This document shows positions 44,455-53,964 of a DNA stretch of 64,000 bases, piece by piece. The translations under genes were made by a program, and so were the position numbers. Each line of letters starts with the position of its first letter. Position 1 is the first letter of the stretch. The stretch is from NCBI GenBank assembly GCA_023268155.1, contig JALNKM010000007.1:1-64000 (forward strand). Direction: 5' to 3'. The DNA is from Candidatus Geocrenenecus huangii. GTDB taxonomy: Archaea > Thermoproteota > Nitrososphaeria_A > Caldarchaeales > Wolframiiraptoraceae. Below the pieces are notes generated by a model. That model was not told where the DNA came from, did not search any database, and saw only the letters and a list, made by a program, of their open reading frames with translations.

Positions 44455-44895
44455 TTATTCATCCTCCATCAATCTTCTTAGAGGAATATTGACTTCAGGA
44501 ATTACGATGTCTCTTACGACATGCTTACTCGTCTTGTATGGAAGCTTCTTACTTCTCGACAACCCCGCATTGACAACTATTTCTTTGGTTACATTCCAAT
44601 CATTACGCCATGAGTAAACTTCGATCAATGGAGAATCGTAGTCTACTAAGAATACTGGGGCAAGTCTTGCTCCCAGCATCTTTAAAACAGCATATCTATG
44701 ATGACCATCCAATAGGATGTAATATCTATCCTCGACCAGTAACGGCTTTACGAGCATCTTGTCTCTGACAACTTCATGATACAATTTCAAGACATAATCT
44801 CTACATACTTCTTCATGCGGTTTGATAAGTTTCATAGGAACGAGATATACTCTCCAAGGAATAAGGAGCTGCCGGCTCTTAAGAGATACTGACAC
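44455..44895 (-). CDS. serK: ParB-fold free serine kinase (SerK-like)
   Basis: 146 residues from the GTG at 44895. KPHEE is at 25-29 (the region of the catalytic Glu of Thermococcus SerK), DGHHR at 63-67, and the ending SKHVVRDIVIPEVNIPLRRL matches the SerK C-terminus. SerK makes O-phosphoserine from serine and ADP. A longer frame opens upstream, but the TATA-like TTAAATATCC at 44931-44940 and GGTGG before 44895 favour the GTG. Shorter than Thermococcus SerK (about 250): a middle segment is missing. Next to the sulfhydrylase, this completes a serine-to-cysteine route. Confidence 0.85.
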   Translation of the reverse strand: MSVSLKSRQLLIPWRVYLVPMKLIKPHEEVCRDYVLKLYHEVVRDKMLVKPLLVEDRYYILLDGHHRYAVLKMLGARLAPVFLVDYDSPLIEVYSWRNDWNVTKEIVVNAGLSRSKKLPYKTSKHVVRDIVIPEVNIPLRRLMEDE

Positions 44896-44930
44896 AAATA
44901 TAGACCACCTGTAACTAACGCTGCTACACC

Positions 44931-44940
44931 GGATATTTAA
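44931..44940 (-). promoter_or_regulatory. TATA box of the SerK-sulfhydrylase operon
   Basis: TTAAATATCC on the minus strand, about 40 bases before the chosen GTG, preceded by AAAG as BRE-like sequence. It excludes the much longer upstream reading of serK. Confidence 0.45.
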
Positions 44941-45044
44941 CTTTAACACACTAACAAAAAAGGACTTAACTCCAGGGCATCTTGAAGAACACGCTAAAAG
45001 AGTAAACTTATATAGTATGCCGGACGGCAAGATAGTGAAATTAC

Positions 45045-45266
45045 ATGATGTTTCCTATTAGATGTTTTACGTGTGGCGCATTGATAGCGGATAAATGGGA
45101 GGAATATCAGGAAAGAGTAGAGAGAGGAGAAGAACCTGGAAAAGTCCTAGATTCACTAGGAGTGAAAAGATACTGTTGTAGAAGAATGTTCCTTACACAC
45201 TACGAAGTATATGATGAAATCGTGAAGTTCCACACAATATATGGATATAAGGAAGCAACGGAGTAA
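45045..45266 (+). CDS. rpo10: RNA polymerase subunit Rpo10 (N)
   Basis: 73-residue zinc-binding subunit, Rpb10 homologue. [16 protein letters not shown] gives C-x2-C (Cys7, Cys10) and the CC pair (Cys44/45) is in [12 protein letters not shown], all family-defining. It joins the Rpo3/Rpo11 platform. Rpo6 (rpoK), often next, is not seen. Confidence 0.97.
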   Translation: MMFPIRCFTCGALIADKWEEYQERVERGEEPGKVLDSLGVKRYCCRRMFLTHYEVYDEIVKFHTIYGYKEATE

Positions 45267-45326
45267 AGGCCAAAACATAGTGAACCCAGCAAAACTTATA
45301 TTAGAAGAACAGTATCTCTAAATGTT

Positions 45327-46238
45327 ATGTTTAGACCTTTATCCACTTACTCGATAGTAGCAATAGATAGGGTGAATGGGGTAATGGGGGTCGCAGTCCA
45401 ATCTCACTGGTTCTCTGTAGGTTCAATAGTTGCATGGGCTGAGCCTGGAGTAGGAGTAGTTGCAACTCAATCGGTAGTTGAGGTTAGCTATGGCCCCCTA
45501 GGTTTAGCGTTAATGCGTGGGGGAATGACGGCGGAGAAAGCTCTTAAAGCATTATTATGCATTGACCAGTTCCCTGAAGTTAGGCAGGTGGCAATGCTTG
45601 ATAAAAATGGAATCGTGGCAGCTCATACTGGCAGTAAATGCATACCAGAGGCAGGCCACATCATCGGAGACGGATTTAGTGTACAAGCCAACTTAATGCG
45701 GAGTAGTAGAGTATGGGTAGAGATGGCTGAAGCATTTAAGAATAGTAAAGGACCTTTACATGAAAGACTCTTAACAGCTCTCGAAGCAGCAGAAGCTGCT
45801 GGAGGAGATATAAGAGGAAGGCAATCAGCATGCATACTAGTCGTTAAAACTAGTTCATCGGGATCTATCTGGGGAGGTAAAATAGTGGACCTCCGAGTAG
45901 AAGATCATCCAGAACCATTAAAAGAATTGAGGAGGCTTGTTACACTCCATGAAGCATATGAGCATGCCAATAGAGGGGATAGCCTGGTGGCGGAGGGAAA
46001 GATCGAAGAAGCCTTACAAGAGTATAAGAAAGCATCAGAACTCGCACCCGACAAGATAGAATTAAAATTCTGGCAAGCCTTAACCATGTACCTGCATGAT
46101 AGACGAACGGAGGCTGAAAAAATCTTTAAAGAAGTATTCTCAAAGAGTAAAGATTGGAAGACCGTATTAAGGTCTCTACCTAGAACAGGTTTATTCGATA
46201 TAAAAGAAGAAGATGTAGAAGAAATCCTAAAACTGTAA
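45327..46238 (+). CDS. DUF1028 Ntn-hydrolase-like protein with TPR tail
   Basis: 303 residues. The DUF1028 domain (STYSIVAID at 6-14, VAVQSHWFSVGSIVAWAEPGVG, ATQSVVEVSYGP) resembles Ntn-type gamma-glutamyl-hydrolase folds. Residues about 205-275 form one or two TPR-like helical pairs (AYEHANRGDSLVAEGKIEEALQEYKKASELAPDK). Peptide or amide hydrolysis is possible and fits the peptide transporter downstream, but function is unproved. Confidence 0.85.
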   Translation: MFRPLSTYSIVAIDRVNGVMGVAVQSHWFSVGSIVAWAEPGVGVVATQSVVEVSYGPLGLALMRGGMTAEKALKALLCIDQFPEVRQVAMLDKNGIVAAHTGSKCIPEAGHIIGDGFSVQANLMRSSRVWVEMAEAFKNSKGPLHERLLTALEAAEAAGGDIRGRQSACILVVKTSSSGSIWGGKIVDLRVEDHPEPLKELRRLVTLHEAYEHANRGDSLVAEGKIEEALQEYKKASELAPDKIELKFWQALTMYLHDRRTEAEKIFKEVFSKSKDWKTVLRSLPRTGLFDIKEEDVEEILKL

Positions 46239-46348
46239 TAAGAATTACAATCACCAATAAACATCAATGCTACCTGGTTCTCCGACCACGTCTCACTCAA
46301 CGATTCTCTCATAGGGTTATTCCAACTGTATATTTTTCTTAGTTAATG

Positions 46349-46356
46349 TTTATATA
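46349..46356 (+). promoter_or_regulatory. TATA box of the peptide transporter genes
   Basis: TTTATATA is centred 26 bases before the ATG at 46379, which is the spacing of a leaderless archaeal transcript. It places the promoter inside the longer reading from 46346 and decides the start of the binding protein. Confidence 0.5.
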
Positions 46357-46378
46357 CATAATGATTTCAGTAGGTTAC

Positions 46379-47968
46379 ATGAGAAAAATTAGTCGTACAG
46401 CATTATCAAGGGTCGCGGTAGTTGTTATTGCTATTGTGGTAATAGCTGCAGTGGCCTTGTCAGCTTTTTATCTTACATCCACGGTTTCTCCACCTCAACC
46501 GAAAAGATCTGATACTCTCATAATAGGTACTACTGACAGGGTTACACAGATGGATCCCGCAAAAGCATACGACTTCTACACATGGGAGGTTCTAAACAAT
46601 GTACTTGAAGGCTTAATGAAGTATGAGCCTGGGACAGCTAGGTTAACCTTTGGATTAGCTGAAAGGTATACTGTGAGTTCTGACGGAACAGAATATGTCT
46701 TCAAACTGAAAGAAGGCTTAAAGTTTAGTGATGGAACACCTCTAGACGCTACTCATGTTAAATACCAGATAGACAGAGTATTCGCTACTCAAGCAGATCC
46801 TTCATGGCTTGTAACCTCATTTGTTGAAAGCGTAGAAGTCTTGAATTCAACAGCAATAAAATTCAAGCTGTATGCTCCAACATCATTCTTTCCTGCATTA
46901 TTGGCTACACCACCATACTTCCCCGTTAATCCTAAAGGATACCCTCTCGATGAAATTGCTCCCGACTCAACAGCGGGCGGAGCAGGACCGTACAGGATCA
47001 AGAGCTGGGTTAGGGACCAGCAATTGATCCTAGAAGCAAACCCATACTATCACGGGCCTCCTCCTGCTACGAAGACAATAGTAATAAAATTCTACAAAGA
47101 TGCATCATCGCTTAGACTAGCTGTTGAGAGAGGAGAGATAGATATTGCTTGGAGAGCCTTAAACCCAGTCGATTTAGAAGACCTTCGTAAGAATCCTAAA
47201 CTACAGGTCCTCGAAGTCCCAGCCTCATATATTGGATTCTTGGTCTTCAATACTAAAGACCCTCCATTCAACGATGTAAGAGTTAGGAAAGCGCTGGCAG
47301 CCGCTATCGATAGAAAGGAAATAGCATCTAAAGCATTCTTTGATACAGTCATACCATTGTATACTCTTGTTCCAAGCTTCTTGTGGGGTCGTGAAGAATC
47401 GTTTAGAAAACTTGGAGACGCAAACATAGAGTTAGCTAGGTCTCTCCTAAGGGAAGCGGGATACTCTGAGCAGAATAAGCTCCAAGTCGAGTTGTGGTAC
47501 ACTACTACTCAGCTAGGAGAACCGGGAAGAGATATGGCCTTAGTAATTAAAGATAGCTGGGAGAAGACAGGCTTAGTAAGTGTGTCTCTGAATACAGCTG
47601 AGTGGGCAACTTACCTAGACAATGCAGCTAACGGTATAATGAAAGTCTACATCCAGACCTGGTATCCAGACTACTTAGACCCTGATGATTATCTAACGCC
47701 CTTCCTAGTACCTGAAGCGAATAGCTGGAGCGGATGCTTCTACGACAACGAGGAGGTAACAAACCTAATACTGGAAGCGCAGAAGATAACCGACCAGAAT
47801 GCTAGAGCCAATCTGTACAAGAAGGTTCAGGAAATTGTTGCAGAAGAGATACCTTTTGTCCCAGTATTCGAAGGGAAAACAATAATGGTAGCAGCAAAAG
47901 GAGTCAAAGGAGTTCTGCTAGATGCTACGACCTTGTTAAAGTATTTGACAATATACAAGGAAACATAA
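46379..47968 (+). CDS. ABC transporter substrate-binding protein, peptide family (SBP_bac_5)
   Basis: 529 residues from the ATG at 46379. An N-terminal membrane anchor (about 10-33) is followed by a linker and the cluster-C binding fold: LIIGTTDRVTQMDPAKAYDF, LKEGLKFSDGTPLDATHVKYQIDRV, and RKALAAAIDRKEIA. No lipobox Cys, so it is held by its N-terminal helix outside the cell. It captures oligopeptides or similar solutes for the permeases encoded next. Confidence 0.93.
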   Translation: MRKISRTALSRVAVVVIAIVVIAAVALSAFYLTSTVSPPQPKRSDTLIIGTTDRVTQMDPAKAYDFYTWEVLNNVLEGLMKYEPGTARLTFGLAERYTVSSDGTEYVFKLKEGLKFSDGTPLDATHVKYQIDRVFATQADPSWLVTSFVESVEVLNSTAIKFKLYAPTSFFPALLATPPYFPVNPKGYPLDEIAPDSTAGGAGPYRIKSWVRDQQLILEANPYYHGPPPATKTIVIKFYKDASSLRLAVERGEIDIAWRALNPVDLEDLRKNPKLQVLEVPASYIGFLVFNTKDPPFNDVRVRKALAAAIDRKEIASKAFFDTVIPLYTLVPSFLWGREESFRKLGDANIELARSLLREAGYSEQNKLQVELWYTTTQLGEPGRDMALVIKDSWEKTGLVSVSLNTAEWATYLDNAANGIMKVYIQTWYPDYLDPDDYLTPFLVPEANSWSGCFYDNEEVTNLILEAQKITDQNARANLYKKVQEIVAEEIPFVPVFEGKTIMVAAKGVKGVLLDATTLLKYLTIYKET

Positions 47969-47996
47969 ATATCGCTAGTACGAGAAGAAGCTGAAG

Positions 47997-49010
47997 ATGG
48001 CTAGCCTGAGAAGCTACATTGTTACGAGGCTGCTGCTAGTTATACCGATGGTATTCATAGTACTCACTATCATCTTTATTGTTCTAAGAATTCTCCCAGG
48101 AGATCCTGTCATCACGGTTCTAGGTCCAAAATCGACACTAGAAGAAAGAGAGAGGCTGAGAGAACAGCTGGGTCTCAATAAACCGATATACATACAATAC
48201 GTAGAATATCTAGGCAATATTGTGAGAGGCGACCTAGGTAGGTCATTGATATTTGGTAGACGACTAGTGATAGATGAAATCATGGATAGGTTTCCAGCTA
48301 CCGTAGAGTTAGCGGTCACCTCACTTATCTTCGGAGCGGGAGTCGGCATACTCATAGGTTCCCTCGGCGCATTGTCTAAAAGAAAAAGTGTCGATATTAT
48401 TTCAAGATTGTATGGGATAGCGTCTTATTCATTCTTTATTCCTTGGCTAGGATTAATGCTACAGATGGGGTTAAGTATAGGTCTGGGATTATTCCCAGTC
48501 TCAGGAAGAATCGACCCTCTACTAACACCTCCTAGAATAACTGGTCTATACTTAGTAGATAGTCTCCTAACAGGAAGACTTGACTCATTTCTGAGCGCTC
48601 TATGGCATATAGTTCTACCAACAATAACTCTGGGCACAGTTATCTCAGGTATATTCGCTAAACTTGGAAGGACAAGCTTCGCAGAAGTGATTGTGCAAGA
48701 CCATGTACTGGCAGCGAGAGCTAGAGGAATCAGAGAATCGACAGTATTTAGACATCACGTGGCCAGGAATGCCATCGTCCCTATAATGACTATGATGGGT
48801 TTACAATTTGCACTACTGCTGGGAGGTACTGTTCTAACTGAAGCAACATTCTCATGGCCTGGGATGGGCTACCTCTTATTTGAGAGAATACTCTACAGAG
48901 ACTACAATGTTATCCAAGGTGTATTGATAATATTCGGATTACTTGTCGCTTTAATAAACTTGATAGTAGATATTCTCTACGCATACGTTGATCCCAGGGT
49001 GAGGTTCTAA
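47997..49010 (+). CDS. Peptide ABC transporter permease (DppB type)
   Basis: 337 residues, six membrane helices. LRILPGDPVITVLGPKST and YLGNIVRGDLGRSLIFGR are family marks. The EAA loop (HVLAARARGIRESTVFRHHVARNA) contacts the ATPase. 28 bases after the binding protein. Confidence 0.93.
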   Translation: MASLRSYIVTRLLLVIPMVFIVLTIIFIVLRILPGDPVITVLGPKSTLEERERLREQLGLNKPIYIQYVEYLGNIVRGDLGRSLIFGRRLVIDEIMDRFPATVELAVTSLIFGAGVGILIGSLGALSKRKSVDIISRLYGIASYSFFIPWLGLMLQMGLSIGLGLFPVSGRIDPLLTPPRITGLYLVDSLLTGRLDSFLSALWHIVLPTITLGTVISGIFAKLGRTSFAEVIVQDHVLAARARGIRESTVFRHHVARNAIVPIMTMMGLQFALLLGGTVLTEATFSWPGMGYLLFERILYRDYNVIQGVLIIFGLLVALINLIVDILYAYVDPRVRF

Positions 49011-49012
49011 GA

Positions 49013-49876
49013 ATGGTTTCAATGAATGTAACTCGCCTAATCGGTAGGCTGCTACCGCAGCGGAAAACGCCTCACTACCTAGTCTTTACAGGCGGACTCA
49101 TAGTTGCATCGATAATTATAATGTCATTGATAGCGCCCCTACTCACCGAATACGATCCTACCATCCCCGTAGCCGATCCCCTACTACCACCTTCTCCTGA
49201 ACATCCTCTAGGAACAAATAACCTAGGATACGATATGTTCAGTAGACTACTCTACGGGGGTAGAACCGTTCTATACATCGTCATACTGTCAACGTTGATG
49301 TCTATGATCGCAGGTGTCTCTCTCGGATTAGTTTCAGGCTATTACGGCGGATACAAAGATAGAGTTCTAACCTTGATTATGGATAGTGTCTACTCCTTTC
49401 CAGACGTAATACTGGCTATAGCTATCTCGATAGCTCTTGGACCAGGAATCTATAATGCCGCAATAGCGATAGCAGTAGTATACATCCCGACATACTTCAG
49501 GATGGTTAGAGGTCAAGCATTAGTTCTGAGAGAGCAGGGATACGTTGTTGCAGCTCATATGCTAGGTGCCAAGGATTGGTGGATCATGGTAAGATATATC
49601 CTGCCCAACCTTCTACCAGTAGTAGTCGTAGTCTTCACGTTAAATATTACTGACGCTATACTTACGGAAGCAGCTTTAAGCTTTCTGGGCCTCGGTGTCG
49701 TACCGCCTACACCAGATTGGGGCTATGACCTGAGAGCAGGTCAGACCTACCTACCCTCAGGATACTGGTGGCTCGTAACATTTCCAGGACTAATGATAAT
49801 GGTCTTAGTGATAGGTTTCAGCTTAATTGGAGAAGGGCTTAACGATATTCTCAACCCACGCATCTCGAGAAGATAG
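49013..49876 (+). CDS. Peptide ABC transporter permease (DppC type)
   Basis: 287 residues. HPLGTNNLGYDMFSRLLYGGRT and the EAA-type YVVAAHMLGAKDWWIMVRYILPN, with PTPDWGYDLRAGQTYL near the end, are typical. It starts 2 bases after DppB and ends facing the ATPase genes, which are on the other strand. Confidence 0.93.
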   Translation: MVSMNVTRLIGRLLPQRKTPHYLVFTGGLIVASIIIMSLIAPLLTEYDPTIPVADPLLPPSPEHPLGTNNLGYDMFSRLLYGGRTVLYIVILSTLMSMIAGVSLGLVSGYYGGYKDRVLTLIMDSVYSFPDVILAIAISIALGPGIYNAAIAIAVVYIPTYFRMVRGQALVLREQGYVVAAHMLGAKDWWIMVRYILPNLLPVVVVVFTLNITDAILTEAALSFLGLGVVPPTPDWGYDLRAGQTYLPSGYWWLVTFPGLMIMVLVIGFSLIGEGLNDILNPRISRR

Positions 49877-49887
49877 AGCACACTACA

Positions 49888-50874
49888 CTAATGCGAGAAT
49901 GGAAGGACTGGGCATGCGACGAAATGGTCTCGTAAGATCTCTTCTAGTGTTGGCTCATTCTTCCTACATGATTCTATCGCATAGGGGCATCTAGTATGAA
50001 ATCTACACCCCTCAGGTGGATTTATTGGGCTGGGTATCTCGCCAGAAGGTATAAACTTCTCTCTCCGAAGTCTTGGGTCTGGAACTGGCACTGCAGAGAT
50101 GAGGGCCTTCGTATATGGGTGCATAGGGTTATCAAATAATTCGTCTGTATTTGCGAGCTCCACGATCTTACCGAGATACATTACGGCAATCCTATCGCAT
50201 ACATAGCTAGCGGCTGAGAGGTCATGCGTTATAAAGATATATGTTAACCCATATTCTTTTTTCAAGCTAAGTAGGAGGTCTAGTATCTGAGCTCTTACCG
50301 AAACATCAACCATCGCAACAGGTTCATCGGCCACTATCAGTTCAGGTTTCAAGATTATGGCTCTAGCTATTACTACTCTCTGTCTCTGTCCGCCACTTAA
50401 TTCATGTGGAAACCTATCCATAAATGAAGGGCTCAACCCAACCTTCTGGAGGGCTTCACTAACCATTTCTCTTCTTTCTTTCGCAGAACCTATCCCGTGG
50501 ATTCGTAGTGGTTCTTCGACGGCCTCGCCAATTTTCATTCTGGGATTCAGAGAGGCCATAGGGTCCTGAAACACCATTTGGATCTTTTTCCTTAATTGTC
50601 TTAGCTCTCTAGAAGATAGGCTAGCAATATCGGCTCCGTCGAACAATATTCTTCCATAGGTTGGTTTAGTTAAACCCACCACCATTAAGCCTGTCGTAGT
50701 TTTCCCGCTTCCGCTCTCTCCTACAAGTCCTAGTACTTCACCTCTCAAGACTTTAAAACTTACTCCGTCGACAGCCTTGACATAGGTCTTCTCCTTCGAG
50801 AATATCCTCTCAATAAAACTCTTCTCAATCGGAAAGTATTTCTTTACATTATCGACGACTAGTATGTTTTCCAT
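49888..50874 (-). CDS. Peptide ABC transporter ATP-binding protein (OppF type)
   Basis: 328 residues. Walker A GESGSGKTT, signature LSGGQRQRVVIARAI, Walker B LIVADEPVAMVD (Val-Ala-Met where most have Thr-Ser-Ala/Ala), and the C-terminal oligopeptide-type extension with Cys-rich GCRFHTRCPYAIESC. It powers the DppBC permeases. Three bases separate it from the paired ATPase upstream. Confidence 0.93.
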   Translation of the reverse strand: MENILVVDNVKKYFPIEKSFIERIFSKEKTYVKAVDGVSFKVLRGEVLGLVGESGSGKTTTGLMVVGLTKPTYGRILFDGADIASLSSRELRQLRKKIQMVFQDPMASLNPRMKIGEAVEEPLRIHGIGSAKERREMVSEALQKVGLSPSFMDRFPHELSGGQRQRVVIARAIILKPELIVADEPVAMVDVSVRAQILDLLLSLKKEYGLTYIFITHDLSAASYVCDRIAVMYLGKIVELANTDELFDNPMHPYTKALISAVPVPDPRLRREKFIPSGEIPSPINPPEGCRFHTRCPYAIESCRKNEPTLEEILRDHFVACPVLPFSH

Positions 50875-50877
50875 TCT

Positions 50878-51840
50878 TCATCCTCCATAGAGGTAGCATG
50901 CTACAATTCTTCCTCCAACATCTATTAGAGGTGGATGTTCTTTAAGGCATTTATCAAATCTCTTCGGACAGCGAGGATTGAAGAGGCATCCCGAGGGTGG
51001 ATTTATTAAGTCTGGGGGTTCTCCAGGTATAGATGCTATGTTTCTAACCCTTCTGAGAAAGTTTGGTGCGGACTCGAATAATCCTTGGGTATAGGGGTGT
51101 AGGGGTTCTGCGAATATTTCTTCTTTAGAGGCGGCTTCAACGAGTTTGCCAGCATACATCACGGCTATCCTATCTGCATTCTCTGCAACCACCCCCATGT
51201 TATGCGTTATCAAGATCATTGTTAGATTCAGTTCCCGTTTAAGCCTGTTTAGAAGTCTGAGAATCTGTGCTTCAATCAGAACATCAAGAGCAGTGGTGGG
51301 TTCATCCGCTATCAAGATCTTCGGGTTAAGGGCTATTGCTAATCCTATGTAGACACGCTGCTTCATCCCTCCACTTAACTGATGGGGATAATCATTAAAT
51401 CTCTCAGACGGTATCCCTAACCTCTTCAGAATCTCTATACTTCTTTCTTCAACGTCTTTATCCGATATGTTCGGCTCATGAGTTCTAAATAGTTCGATGA
51501 AATGATCTTTTATCTTCATGAGCGGGTTAAGAGATGAAGAAGGATCTTGGAAAACCATAGAGATCTCTCTTCCTCTTATCTTTTGGATCGTTTCATCATC
51601 TACTCTAAGCAAGTCTACTCCATTATAGAAGATCGATCCCTTCACTATTCTGCCTGGTGGGGGGACAAGTCTGAGTATGGCGAGACCAAGGGTAGACTTA
51701 CCTGAACCGGATTCTCCAACGAGCCCTAGGACTTCACCTTTCAGGATAGAGATGCTAACATCGTCGACGGCTCTAACGAGGCCATAAGGAGATTGGTATG
51801 CTACTGATAGCCTCTGAATATCGAGGATGTTATCGCTCAT
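50878..51840 (-). CDS. Peptide ABC transporter ATP-binding protein (OppD type)
   Basis: 320 residues. Walker A GESGSGKST, signature LSGGMKQRVYIGLAI, Walker B LIADEPTTALD, and the C-terminal GCLFNPRCPKRFDKC cysteines of OppD/OppF proteins. Convergent with the permeases, an unusual layout for this operon type, which normally has all five genes in one direction. Confidence 0.93.
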   Translation of the reverse strand: MSDNILDIQRLSVAYQSPYGLVRAVDDVSISILKGEVLGLVGESGSGKSTLGLAILRLVPPPGRIVKGSIFYNGVDLLRVDDETIQKIRGREISMVFQDPSSSLNPLMKIKDHFIELFRTHEPNISDKDVEERSIEILKRLGIPSERFNDYPHQLSGGMKQRVYIGLAIALNPKILIADEPTTALDVLIEAQILRLLNRLKRELNLTMILITHNMGVVAENADRIAVMYAGKLVEAASKEEIFAEPLHPYTQGLFESAPNFLRRVRNIASIPGEPPDLINPPSGCLFNPRCPKRFDKCLKEHPPLIDVGGRIVACYLYGG

Positions 51841-52052
51841 CGATCTAATCGGCTTAACTCATTTTTATAAACCTTTAAAGAATCCAATAATTTTAAGTAA
51901 ACCTTACATCTGAGAGATTAACAGACTCTACATATTCGAGGACGGATAGCGTTTAACTAGAAAAGTGAGCCCCTCTATCTCTACCAGCCTCTACCCATCT
52001 TGACATGCGCTATTTTAGAATATTTCTATAATCCCTCCCAACTATCGTTAAG

Positions 52053-52060
52053 TATTTTAA
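52053..52060 (+). promoter_or_regulatory. TATA box of the enolase-uS2 operon
   Basis: TATTTTAA is centred about 28 bases before the enolase ATG at 52085, consistent with a very short or absent leader. Confidence 0.45.
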
Positions 52061-52084
52061 TTCACTAATAGAGGATATTTCAGA

Positions 52085-53332
52085 ATGTCAGAGACCGTTA
52101 TAAAGAATGTTAGAGCTAGACTCGTCTATAATAGTAGAGGAGAAGAGACAATTGAGGTTGAAGTCGTTGTTGGTAATAGTGTAGGGAGAGCTGCTGCTCC
52201 AGCAGGTAAAAGTAAAGGAGAGAAAGAAGTAATGTATTATCCGAGTGGAGGCGTAGCTGAAGCTATAAGAATAGTCAACGACGAGATCGCGGATAAACTA
52301 AGAGGAGTAGATGCTTCAAGGATAGAGAACGTTGAAGAGATTTTGAGAAGGTATGACGATACGAAGAACTTGAAAAAAATAGGTGGAAACACAGTTTATG
52401 CAGTATCTTTAGCGGCTTCCCTAGCCGCCTCGAATAGTATGGGAATCCCGTTATACAAGTATCTGAGGATAGTTAACGACTTCCATCTACCTATACCATT
52501 GGGAAACGTAATTGGAGGTGGAAGACATGCTGGAAAAGGCGCTCCTGATTGGCAGGAGCTTTTAGCTCTGCCTATAGAAGCACCCAATATACATTTAGCA
52601 ATAAGAGCGAACATCATGGTGCATGAATATACGGGGAAGCTTCTAGACAAGACACTTGGAGGATTTACACTAGGTAAAGGAGATGAAGGTGCTTATGCTC
52701 CTCCGATAGACACCCTTAAAGGGCTAGAGATACTTAAAGAAGCAGTTGAACATGTATCAGATGAGCTGGGATTCAAGATAGGCGTAGGAGTCGATGTAGC
52801 TGCGTCGAGCTTATGGGATCCAAAAAACAAGATGTATGTTTATCCAACAGAAGGTAAAAAGCTCTCTCGAAAAGAACAGATAGAAAGAGTAGTAGATTGG
52901 GTTGAGAGGTTCAATCTGGTTTATGTTGAGGATCCTATGGAGGAGAATGATATGGACGGGTTCGTAGAACTTAACAAGATGCTAAATGGGAAAACCTTGA
53001 TATGCGGCGATGACCTAATCGTTACAAACCCAGATATACTGAGAGAAGCAGTAGCTAAGAAAGCTGTAACAGCGTTAATCGTTAAACCCAATCAAGTTGG
53101 ATTCATTACAACATCTATGGAGACCGTAAGGGTAGCTCATACAGAAAAGATCGTTCCAGTCGTTTCTCATAGGTCTGGTGAACCGCCAGAAGGACACCTA
53201 GCACAGCTAGCCATTGCATGGGGTGGCAAGATTCTGAAGTCGGGAATAATGGGTGGGGAGAGAATAGCTAAGGCAAATGAATTAATTAGAGTCAGTGAAG
53301 AAATTGGAGGTAGTAGAGTAGCGAGGTTATAG
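52085..53332 (+). CDS. eno: Enolase
   Basis: 415-residue 2-phosphoglycerate dehydratase of glycolysis/gluconeogenesis. N-terminal RARLVYNSRGEETIEVEV, metal ligands in GVDVAASS, YVEDPMEENDMDGF and ICGDDLIVTN, the catalytic Lys in LIVKPNQVGF and the flexible loop SHRSGEPPEGHLAQLA. Followed 2 bases later by uS2, the conserved archaeal order. Confidence 0.97.
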   Translation: MSETVIKNVRARLVYNSRGEETIEVEVVVGNSVGRAAAPAGKSKGEKEVMYYPSGGVAEAIRIVNDEIADKLRGVDASRIENVEEILRRYDDTKNLKKIGGNTVYAVSLAASLAASNSMGIPLYKYLRIVNDFHLPIPLGNVIGGGRHAGKGAPDWQELLALPIEAPNIHLAIRANIMVHEYTGKLLDKTLGGFTLGKGDEGAYAPPIDTLKGLEILKEAVEHVSDELGFKIGVGVDVAASSLWDPKNKMYVYPTEGKKLSRKEQIERVVDWVERFNLVYVEDPMEENDMDGFVELNKMLNGKTLICGDDLIVTNPDILREAVAKKAVTALIVKPNQVGFITTSMETVRVAHTEKIVPVVSHRSGEPPEGHLAQLAIAWGGKILKSGIMGGERIAKANELIRVSEEIGGSRVARL

Positions 53333-53334
53333 CT

Positions 53335-53964
53335 ATGTCGGTCGGAGACAATAAACCAACGAAAAGCGATGAGATAAAAGAAATACTCGTAAAAAGTAGT
53401 CTGCATATCGGTTCGCAGATAAAGGTCAAACATATGGAGAAATTTATCTTCAGGCTTAGACCCGACGGAGTCTACTTAATAGATATTGGTAAAACAATCG
53501 AGAGACTTAACATAGCTGCTAGGTTCATATCATTCTACCCTCCTGAGAAGGTAGTAGTAATCTCTACGCACGTCTATGGAACGAAGCCTGTAAGAAGATT
53601 CTGCGAATTAACAGGATGTGTACCTATAACTGAAAGGTTTGAGCCGGGGTCTTTCACGAATCCTAGCCTTCCATCCTATATGGAGCCTGAGCTAATAGTT
53701 GTATCAGATCCTAGATACGATAGCCAGGCGGTTCTAGAAGCCAAGATTGCGAGGATACCCGTGATAGCAATGTGTAGCACGGATAACAGTATTAGCAACA
53801 TCGACTTAGTGATACCGATGAATAATCGTGGGAGGCTAGCTCTACCATATGCTTTCTGGTATCTAGCGAGAAGAATACTAGTAGAGAAGGGGATACTGAC
53901 AGAAGAGCTAGTTGATAATATAAAACCTGAAGAATTTATAACGCAGCAGGTTACGGAGACTTAG
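53335..53964 (+). CDS. rps2: Ribosomal protein uS2
   Basis: 209 residues. HIGSQIKVKHMEKFIFR, DGVYLIDIGKTIERLNIAARFI, RFEPGSFTNPSLPSYMEPEL and VIAMCSTDNSISNIDLVIP are the archaeal S2 core. Its 3' end overlaps the isopentenyl phosphate kinase gene by 14 bases tail to tail. Confidence 0.97.
   Translation: MSVGDNKPTKSDEIKEILVKSSLHIGSQIKVKHMEKFIFRLRPDGVYLIDIGKTIERLNIAARFISFYPPEKVVVISTHVYGTKPVRRFCELTGCVPITERFEPGSFTNPSLPSYMEPELIVVSDPRYDSQAVLEAKIARIPVIAMCSTDNSISNIDLVIPMNNRGRLALPYAFWYLARRILVEKGILTEELVDNIKPEEFITQQVTET

Noticed and set aside
44896-45030. Extra N-terminal 45 residues on the SerK-like protein
   Set aside because: A TATA box lies inside this stretch, the sequence is Cys/Ser-rich and unlike SerK, and a GTG with a ribosome site follows.
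46346-46378. Longer N-terminus of the peptide-binding protein
   Set aside because: It contains the probable TATA box 26 bases before the next ATG.
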